Below, piece after piece: positions 57,870 through 64,000 of a DNA stretch of 64,000 bases. Source of the DNA: Shewanella polaris. Lineage in GTDB: Bacteria > Pseudomonadota > Gammaproteobacteria > Enterobacterales > Shewanellaceae. Made by a program: the position numbers and the translations under genes. The stretch spans positions 744,001 through 808,000 of the forward strand of contig NZ_CP041036.1 of the NCBI RefSeq assembly GCF_006385555.1, written 5' to 3'. The notes under the pieces are model-generated. The model did not search any database. It saw only the letters and a program-made list of their open reading frames with translations, and was not told where the DNA came from. Numbering within the stretch: position 1 is the stretch's first letter; the number at the start of each line of letters is the position of its first letter.

Positions 57870-59183
57870 CTATGCGCTTGCCGACGTGTCTATTTTGTTT
57901 AACGGCAAGTCTCTAGCCTGTTCGCGTAGATAATCCATTCCAGCCAAAAAGCCTGAGAACATTTTTAAGGCAATAAACTGACCAGCAACGGTAGTGGTAT
58001 AATTATTACCTTGTTTATTGAGGGCTCCTGCAGAAATTAAGTAGCTCATTTCTAATGGGAATGCTTGCCACAAAGACTTGCCTGTATGGGCTTTAAACTG
58101 TTGGTTATCCAATAAGCCGTGACCCATCATCATCATTAAATGATGCTGTGAAAGTGATTTATTTTGTAATGGTTTGGTATAACAAGTACCAGAGTGCCCA
58201 GTATTGATACGGTTGATATAATCTGGAATATCAAAACTGGATATTCTAAATTGCTCACCAAAGCGGCCGAATGCGCCAGAACCTACGCCAAAGCAGTCTT
58301 CGCCATCAAGTACATATTTATTTTCAACAGGTTGACCGAAATTGCGGCTGAAGGTCCATGGGAACTCCATAATATAACGCTCTTTCATGGCTTCTTTTAC
58401 CGCTAAAAATTGTGGCCATAAGTCTTCTGGACGGCCTGCCAGTCCACCCGCTTTTTTTCGATTTTTACCAATACCTATCGTTAATGGATAAGTGGTAATT
58501 TGATCTGGATTTAAACGAATAGTTTGGGCTAAGTCGCTGGCAACGGTTTCAGGTGTTTGGATTTTAAAGCCATACATCATGTCTAAATTAACCGTAGGTA
58601 TAATATCAATTGCGTGGCTAACGTATTCAGCTTGTTGCAAGCCGCTACCAAATTTTTCAAAACGACCGCTGGCTTTTAAAATCCTATCATCAAAGCTTTG
58701 TATTCCAATCGACATGCGGTCGACCAAGCCTTTGAGTAAATGAGGGTTACCTTCTTTAAAATAAATCGGATCGCTTTCACATGACACTTCACGTATTGAT
58801 GTTAATGACTTAATCATTTCAATAGTTTTGATTAATTCATCTTCTAAGATCGTGGTGGTTCCGCCACCGATATACACCCGATTAAATCGAAAACCTTGGG
58901 CTATGACTTGACGAATTTCTTGCCTTAATGCTTTGAAATATTCTTTGGCGACACCTTCATTAAATTTAATTTTATGAAATGAGCAAAAGCGGCACAGTGT
59001 ATGGCAAAAAGGAATATGAATATAAAGCGTTTCAATAGGCTTTTCTGGCACACTAAGTTGCTCTAATTCATCAAGCGCGACAGCATCTTTTAGACTTAAT
59101 GATTGTCTTATGGTTTGACCCATCACCCAGTCAAGGCTGTTTGTGGCAAGGTTTAACCTTGAGGTAGAAAGAAATTTTTTCAT
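57870..59183 (-). CDS. HemN-like radical SAM protein
   Basis: 437-residue member of the coproporphyrinogen III oxidase-like radical SAM group. The cluster motif is CHTLCRFC in YIHIPFCHTLCRFCSFHK (CX3CX2C), followed by the SAM-binding VYIGGGTTTILEDEL and later IGIQSFDDRILKASGR. It differs from true HemN in lacking the CxxxCxxCGC loop and from HemW by the SFHKIK extension, so I do not assign either. Possible roles are heme handling or methyl transfer. Monocistronic, with over 600 nt free of genes upstream. Confidence 0.8.
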   Translation of the reverse strand: MKKFLSTSRLNLATNSLDWVMGQTIRQSLSLKDAVALDELEQLSVPEKPIETLYIHIPFCHTLCRFCSFHKIKFNEGVAKEYFKALRQEIRQVIAQGFRFNRVYIGGGTTTILEDELIKTIEMIKSLTSIREVSCESDPIYFKEGNPHLLKGLVDRMSIGIQSFDDRILKASGRFEKFGSGLQQAEYVSHAIDIIPTVNLDMMYGFKIQTPETVASDLAQTIRLNPDQITTYPLTIGIGKNRKKAGGLAGRPEDLWPQFLAVKEAMKERYIMEFPWTFSRNFGQPVENKYVLDGEDCFGVGSGAFGRFGEQFRISSFDIPDYINRINTGHSGTCYTKPLQNKSLSQHHLMMMMGHGLLDNQQFKAHTGKSLWQAFPLEMSYLISAGALNKQGNNYTTTVAGQFIALKMFSGFLAGMDYLREQARDLPLNKIDTSASA

Positions 59184-59810
59184 GAGTTGCCCTTAGTCTT
59201 AAAAATACAGTCAATGGCATGAGTCTTTAAGTGAGTCATCATGATTGGCTTACGCACTAAATTAGTTTATAAATCATAGCGTAGATGAGCGATAACAAAG
59301 AAACTGTTGCCTGTGGCATGAAAATACAAATATGTATAAAATCTGAGTCTTCTTATTGCTAAAATTTGATGCCTATCACCTATTAAACATAAAAATCTAT
59401 AGTTAATTGATGAAAACTATTTATTAATCGCTGCATAAAACTACTTTCAGGTTAATTGAATTAGCGTAAAACCATGAGTAACTGCTGGAACTCATATACC
59501 ACAGTTCCAACGTCATCATATTATCTGAAGGTTGAGAGGTCGGTAGGGGTAAATATTATTGAAAGCCTGAGTATTGGTATTACAAAGGGATGAATACCAT
59601 TGGCTAAGTACTTAAGTACCTTAGCACTAGCGTAAATGCTCTTCATACAATGGCACTGACAATATCTTGTGTCGTTGCTCAATATAGTGGTTTTTTGCTT
59701 GTCATAGCGCTTCTATTAACTGTATGTTTAATTAAAAGCTAACTATGGCAAAGCCTAAAATGATTTGCTATGGGGCTAAATAAACCCGAACGGTTTAGTT
59801 TAGATGAGCT
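59184..59810. other. Gene-free region with a near-perfect palindrome
   Basis: 627 nt. A near-palindrome GCTAAG-TACTTAAGTA-C-CTTAGC is at 59603-59625, perfect except for one bulged C. No ribosomal, tRNA or coding signal; a 12-residue frame starting at 59744 is too short to support. Confidence 0.4.
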
Positions 59811-60977
59811 TTACAGTAATACATGCTTCAATACGCGCTGCCAGTTTTCACCCATAAAACGATCGCGATCTGTGGCTTTGAAACGAGCTTTTTTCAAGGC
59901 ATCGTCGATGCGGCTCATGCGGTCGATATTGTTGAGTTCAGGGATCACCACATGTTTTGGTTCAACGTCAAAACCTAATACATTTTTGTCTTCTAAGTTG
60001 TACCACCATTCGAGATATTCTTTTATCCCTTCGCTATTATTGTTATCTAACGCTAATAGGTTTTCTTGACCACGAAGTGGGAAGTCATTGGCGATTGCTA
60101 CGCAATCAACGCCGCCCACTTTAGCAATATAAGCGAGTTGGTTGATGTAGTCTTCTATCGTTGGAATTGGCTTGTTGGTGAGCCAAAAGCTCATCATAAA
60201 CACCCCAAATACTCCGCCGTTATCGCCAATGGCACGGATAACTTCATCGGGTGAGCAACGGGCATTGTTTACAATTGCGCGCGCAGCACCATGGCTTTGC
60301 ACTACAGGAGACTGGCTGGTTTTAACTGCATCAAGGGCTGTTTGGGCGCTTGAGTGACTAACATCAATAAGAATATTTTTCCGATTAAGCTCTGTTATGA
60401 GCTCGCGCCCAGCGGCGGTTAATGGAGTATTCAAACTATTTAAGCCATTATTATCTAATGCACCACCAGCATAACGATTACCATAATGGTGTGTCAGCTG
60501 TAGTACTCGTAAACCCTGTTGATGCAAATTATCTAGTTGTTGCCATTCATTACTTAAGCTGTCATTTTCAACACAATCAGCGCCTTGAATTTGAAAAAAT
60601 ACGGCCGTTTGTTGCTGTGTTCTAGCTTTACTAATATCAGTACCTGTAAGCCCTTGCAGATACACGTCTGGATTGGCTTTTACTGAGTTAGCCGCTTGGG
60701 TAATACTGTTGATGCAGGCTTGATAAGTGCGTTTATAGTTTTTAGTGCCATCGGCTTGTTCAATGGTTTCTATTGCTGAGATATCGGCGATAAAGGCGTC
60801 GAGCTTTGAGGCTTTAACATCATTGATGTCGGTTGGTAAAAACGATAACCCATCGATGTATAATCGACGTGGCTTAGCGGCCCAAGTAGGAAATGAGCTT
60901 AAAGGGCTTAATAATGTGGCTGCTCCAAGGCCTTTTAACATATGACGGCGAGCTTGGTTACAGACTTTTTGAGTCAT
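59811..60977 (-). CDS. Membrane dipeptidase, peptidase family M19
   Basis: Zinc dipeptidase of the renal dipeptidase family, 388 residues. The N-terminus ARRHMLKGLGAATLLSPL resembles a twin-arginine signal (RRxxLKG), suggesting periplasmic export in the folded state. Motifs: FFQIQGADCVEND, LTHHYGNRYAGG, ILIDVSHSSAQT, VVQSHGAARAIVNNARCSPD, DCVAIANDFPLRG. Zn ligands (His, Glu, Asp) of M19 appear in these runs. It follows csdE by 27 nt, so may be the third gene of csdA-csdE, though it has no known link to sulfur transfer. Confidence 0.9.
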   Translation of the reverse strand: MTQKVCNQARRHMLKGLGAATLLSPLSSFPTWAAKPRRLYIDGLSFLPTDINDVKASKLDAFIADISAIETIEQADGTKNYKRTYQACINSITQAANSVKANPDVYLQGLTGTDISKARTQQQTAVFFQIQGADCVENDSLSNEWQQLDNLHQQGLRVLQLTHHYGNRYAGGALDNNGLNSLNTPLTAAGRELITELNRKNILIDVSHSSAQTALDAVKTSQSPVVQSHGAARAIVNNARCSPDEVIRAIGDNGGVFGVFMMSFWLTNKPIPTIEDYINQLAYIAKVGGVDCVAIANDFPLRGQENLLALDNNNSEGIKEYLEWWYNLEDKNVLGFDVEPKHVVIPELNNIDRMSRIDDALKKARFKATDRDRFMGENWQRVLKHVLL

Positions 60978-61004
60978 TATTATTCCTTAGTGTTGGCAGG
61001 TGTT

Positions 61005-61460
61005 TCAGGTACCAACATCTTGTGTATAGGTAACGATGGCTTGCGCTAACGCAGTTAAACCATTGGTACGAGATGGACTTAATTGGCCACTTAATCCGAG
61101 ACGGTCAAAATACTGTGTTACATCAAATTGCTGTATTTGCTCGGTGGTTTTACCTTGGCAGGCTACCAGTAACAACCCAATTAAGCCTTTTACAATACGG
61201 GCATCGCTATCAGCCAGATAAAAATGTTGGCCATTTAGTGTGTAATGGTACAACCATGCTTGGCTTTCACAGCCTTTAACTTGTGCATCCGGCTGTTTAA
61301 ATTCTGCTGCGAGTGGCGGTAATAGCTTTCCTAATAACATTATCTGGCGGTATTTATCTTGCCAGTTATTAGCTTGCTCAATGAGGTTAACGGCTTCAAC
61401 TAATTCATCCGATAAAGGCGAAAATAACTGCGGTGAAGGTGTCGTGCTTGGGTTTAACAT
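61005..61460 (-). CDS. csdE: Cysteine desulfurase activator, SufE family
   Basis: Accepts persulfide sulfur from the paired cysteine desulfurase and increases its activity. 151 residues; the acceptor Cys64 is in VKGCESQAWLYHY, followed by DSDARIVKGLIGLLLV and FDRLGLSGQLSPSRTNGL, standard SufE family marks. Partner csdA lies 65 nt upstream in the same direction. Called CsdE, not SufE, because no suf operon genes are around; the difference cannot be proved from sequence. Confidence 0.88.
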   Translation of the reverse strand: MLNPSTTPSPQLFSPLSDELVEAVNLIEQANNWQDKYRQIMLLGKLLPPLAAEFKQPDAQVKGCESQAWLYHYTLNGQHFYLADSDARIVKGLIGLLLVACQGKTTEQIQQFDVTQYFDRLGLSGQLSPSRTNGLTALAQAIVTYTQDVGT

Positions 61461-61525
61461 GGTAATTCAATTAACCTCGGTTGTAGAGAAAAGATACATC
61501 AGGAGCCGCGTGTTGTACCTTAACA

Positions 61526-62815
61526 CTATAACAATAACTCTTTTACAGTATTAAGTGCATGAATAAATTGATCAACATCTTGCTTATTAGTATAGATGCC
61601 AATAGACGCACGGCAACAACCGCTTAAATTAAGACTGGTCATCAGCGGCATAGCGCAATGATGACCACAACGAACGGCCACAGCTTGTTGGTCGAGTAAA
61701 ATTCCTACATCTTGGTGATGTTCACCTTGTAGATTGAAAGCGACTGCGCCAACATTATGGCTGTGATTCTCAGTTAAGAGCTTCTGTTCGCCGTGACTAT
61801 CCTTGGCAATACCATACAACTCAATAGCGCCAAGTTGTTGCAGTTGCTGTTGTAAGTAGTGGATCAATTGTTGTTCATGGGCGAGCAGTTGTTCGCGGGG
61901 CAATTGTTGTAAAAAATGAATTGCTGCCCCTAGGCCAATGACTTCAGCTATAGCTGGCGTGCCAGCTTCAAGGCGATTAGGTAACGCACCAAACTCAGTC
62001 TGCTCAAAACTCACGGTTTTGATCATCTCGCCGCCAGTGAGCATTGGGGTTAATTGATCGAGTTGATGAAATCGACCATATAAAATTCCCACGCCTGTTG
62101 GTCCATACATTTTATGGCCTGAAAACACATAAAAGTCACAATCAATTTGTTGCACATCAACAGTTAAATGGGCAATGGCCTGAGCGCCATCAACCAAGGT
62201 TAGCGCGCCGACGGCTTTGGCTTTTGCGACCAGCTCATTGACTGGGTTTAATGTACCTAAAGCATTTGACACATGGCATAGGGCAACCACTTTAGGTTTT
62301 AGGGCTAATAGTTGATCAAAAGCGGCGATATCCAGTTGCGCGTCAATTGTTAACGGGATCGGTTTGATCACCGCGCCGGTTCGCTTTGCTAGTTCCTGCC
62401 AAGGAACAATATTGGCGTGGTGAGCTGCGGTATCAATTAAGATCACATCATTTGGCTTGATCTGCGAAGTCAGTCCGTAGGCCACCATATTGATCGATTC
62501 TGTGGTGCCGTGGGTAAAAATGATTTCGTCTTGACGCTGGGCATGGATAAATTCAACCACTTGTTGCCGAACGGCTTCATATTGCTGAGTTGCCCGCGCA
62601 GACAATTGATGCGCCGCACGGTGCACATTGGCGTTGTTGAGTTGGTAGTACTCGGTCATCGCATCAATCACCGCTTGCGGCTTTTGGCTAGTGGCTGCGG
62701 TGTCTAAGTAGCACAAAGGATGATCGCCAATGGTCTGTTTAAGTGCCGGGAATTGATCGCGCAATGCTTGATGATCAAATAAAACGGCAGACGATAATGA
62801 CGATGCAGGCTTCAT
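61526..62815 (-). CDS. csdA: Cysteine desulfurase, CsdA/SufS type
   Basis: PLP enzyme that removes sulfur from cysteine for Fe-S and thio-cofactor assembly, 429 residues. PLP lysine is Lys235 in FSGHKMYGPTG; active-site Cys387 in RCGHHCAMPL; THGTTESIN and IDTAAHHANIVPWQ are class V aminotransferase marks. An unusual extension is a Gln-rich run (LQQQLQQLGA). Followed by csdE and the dipeptidase. SufBCD genes are absent, favouring CsdA over SufS. Confidence 0.9.
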   Translation of the reverse strand: MKPASSLSSAVLFDHQALRDQFPALKQTIGDHPLCYLDTAATSQKPQAVIDAMTEYYQLNNANVHRAAHQLSARATQQYEAVRQQVVEFIHAQRQDEIIFTHGTTESINMVAYGLTSQIKPNDVILIDTAAHHANIVPWQELAKRTGAVIKPIPLTIDAQLDIAAFDQLLALKPKVVALCHVSNALGTLNPVNELVAKAKAVGALTLVDGAQAIAHLTVDVQQIDCDFYVFSGHKMYGPTGVGILYGRFHQLDQLTPMLTGGEMIKTVSFEQTEFGALPNRLEAGTPAIAEVIGLGAAIHFLQQLPREQLLAHEQQLIHYLQQQLQQLGAIELYGIAKDSHGEQKLLTENHSHNVGAVAFNLQGEHHQDVGILLDQQAVAVRCGHHCAMPLMTSLNLSGCCRASIGIYTNKQDVDQFIHALNTVKELLL

Positions 62816-62836
62816 AAATAAGGGTTTCTGTATTAA

Positions 62837-62874
62837 AAAGAAAAGGCATCAAGATCTTCAGTGATCTTGATGCC
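62837..62874 (-). terminator. Terminator of tas
   Basis: Perfect 12-bp stem GGCATCAAGATC / GATCTTGATGCC (62845-62856, 62863-62874), 6-nt loop; minus-strand tail TTTTCTTTTT. Lies between tas and csdA, so csdA needs its own promoter. Confidence 0.88.
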
Positions 62875-62914
62875 TAATGCAAGGCTTTGTGGCAATAAGC
62901 CTAATGACGTGAGC

Positions 62915-63955
62915 TTACGGACAAGGGAAACGATATAACGCCGATAACTCGTTAATTCTGCCCATCAACTCAGCAGATAAGCTGACTTTATGACTGTCGA
63001 TGTTTTGCTTTAACTGATGTAAATCGGTGGCCCCAATAATGTTAGCGGCGACAAATTTGCGGCTATTTACAAACGCTAGGGCCATTTCGGTGGGAGATAA
63101 ACTAAACTCACGGGCCAAATCGATATAAGCTTGCGTCGCTTCCAGTGCCATTGGGGTACTGTTGTAGCGGGCAAAACGTTTAAATACCGTTAAACGCGCG
63201 CCTTCAGGCCACTGATTATTTTCGTATTTACCAGTTAAAGCACCAAAGGCTAACGGCGAATAAGCTAATAACGGCACATCTTCACGATAACTGATTTCAG
63301 ACATGGCGATTTCGTAGCTGCGATTCAGCAAGTTGTAAGGATTTTGTACACTGATAATACGCGGCAAATCGTGCTTTTCGGCTAATTTTAGATATTTCAT
63401 AAAGCCCCAAGGGGTTTCATTAGAAATGCCGATATAACGTACTTTACCTTGCTTAATGATTTCTGCTAAGGCTTCAAGAGTGTCTAAAATAGGAGTGAAA
63501 TGTTCAGCTTCGTCATGTTCATACATCATTTCGCCGAAGAAATTGGTGTTTCTATCCGGCCAATGTATTTGATACAAATCGATAGTATCGATTTGTAAGC
63601 GCGCTAATGAGTCATCAACTGCTTGATGGATGTTGCGCCAATCGAGAGCCATATCTTTACGGATGTAATCACCTTTACCACCAGGGGCAGCCACTTTAGT
63701 GGCAATCACTAAATTGTCGCGATTACCTTGTGCTTTGAGGTAGTTACCAATAATGCGTTCGGTTTCACCTTGGGTTTCTGCTTTAGGTGGAACAGGGTAC
63801 ATTTCAGCAGTATCAATAAAGTTAACGCCTTGACCAATAGCATAATCGAGTTGAGCAAAAGCTTCGGCTTGAGTATTTTGTTCACCCCAAGTCATGGTGC
63901 CGAGGCAGATTTTACTCACCTCAAGGCTAGAATGCGCGATACGTTGATATTCCAT
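62915..63955 (-). CDS. tas: NADP(H)-dependent aldo-keto reductase Tas
   Basis: Cytoplasmic aldo-keto reductase, 346 residues. Opening ...HSSLEVSKICLGTMTWGEQN and VNFIDTAEMYPVPP (catalytic Asp and Tyr), then KVAAPGGKGDYIRKD, DLYQIHWPDRNTNFFG (catalytic His) and ENQ-free NNQWPEGARL are marks of Tas (E. coli), a protein linked to tyrosine-auxotroph suppression; the physiological substrate is unknown. First gene of the leftward strand here; the window ends 45 nt beyond its start. Confidence 0.9.
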   Translation of the reverse strand: MEYQRIAHSSLEVSKICLGTMTWGEQNTQAEAFAQLDYAIGQGVNFIDTAEMYPVPPKAETQGETERIIGNYLKAQGNRDNLVIATKVAAPGGKGDYIRKDMALDWRNIHQAVDDSLARLQIDTIDLYQIHWPDRNTNFFGEMMYEHDEAEHFTPILDTLEALAEIIKQGKVRYIGISNETPWGFMKYLKLAEKHDLPRIISVQNPYNLLNRSYEIAMSEISYREDVPLLAYSPLAFGALTGKYENNQWPEGARLTVFKRFARYNSTPMALEATQAYIDLAREFSLSPTEMALAFVNSRKFVAANIIGATDLHQLKQNIDSHKVSLSAELMGRINELSALYRFPCP

Positions 63956-64000
63956 TATGATCCTCCTATGGAATGTGCTTAATCTGAGGCTACCAAGCTT

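Noticed and set aside
59744..59782. Possible 12-residue frame before the dipeptidase end
   Set aside because: No ribosome binding site, too short and no family.

Overview
The window reads as chromosome of a low-GC marine gammaproteobacterium, most likely Shewanella (a S. frigidimarina-like species is an inference, not a database result). The grounds are a multiheme c-type cytochrome lipoprotein, a Na+-translocating NQR operon, cydDC, pntAB, hldE/lpxL, dbpA and rhlE, and an assimilatory sulfate locus in the gammaproteobacterial order. No rRNA, tRNA, CRISPR array or intact transposase gene was seen.

Layout. 0.2-7.3 kb: a PAS-containing chemoreceptor, a decayed IS3-family element, an octaheme lipoprotein, a TetR regulator, a truncated MITE copy and an unrecognised single-TM protein. 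7.6-13.1 kb: pirin, the convergent RNA helicases dbpA and rhlE, and a DUF3626 protein. 13.3-23.6 kb: cydDC, a complete MITE, nqrABCDEF and a 57-residue helix-turn-helix gene. 23.7-29.6 kb: an oxidoreductase pair, lpxL and hldE back to back, a putative HEXXH metallopeptidase and a short TetR protein. 29.7-39.0 kb: an accessory-looking block with a DUF3581 protein, an Lrp/AsnC regulator, a cytoplasmic cyclophilin, and a four-gene operon (TonB-dependent receptor, hyuA, hyuB, MFS). 39.4-43.6 kb: a PAS-GGDEF protein and pntAB. 44.0-57.7 kb: sulfate assimilation as two clusters, cysJIH and cobA-cysD-cysN-SLC13-cysC, separated by an unknown envelope protein and pldA. 57.9-64 kb: an orphan HemN-like radical SAM protein, a csdA-csdE-dipeptidase group and tas.

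How genes work together. The sulfate genes cover sulfate entry (SLC13 permease), activation (CysDN, CysC), reduction to sulfide (CysH, CysJI) and the methyltransferase that makes the siroheme precursor for CysI. NQR, PntAB and CydDC serve redox and respiration. LpxL and HldE serve lipid A and LPS core. The receptor-HyuA-HyuB-MFS operon looks like an outer-membrane-to-cytoplasm route for an ATP-dependently opened cyclic amide (hydantoin or 5-oxoproline type). It has a conspicuous hairpin between receptor and enzyme genes and lies close to an Lrp-type regulator; it is the best candidate here for an undescribed system.
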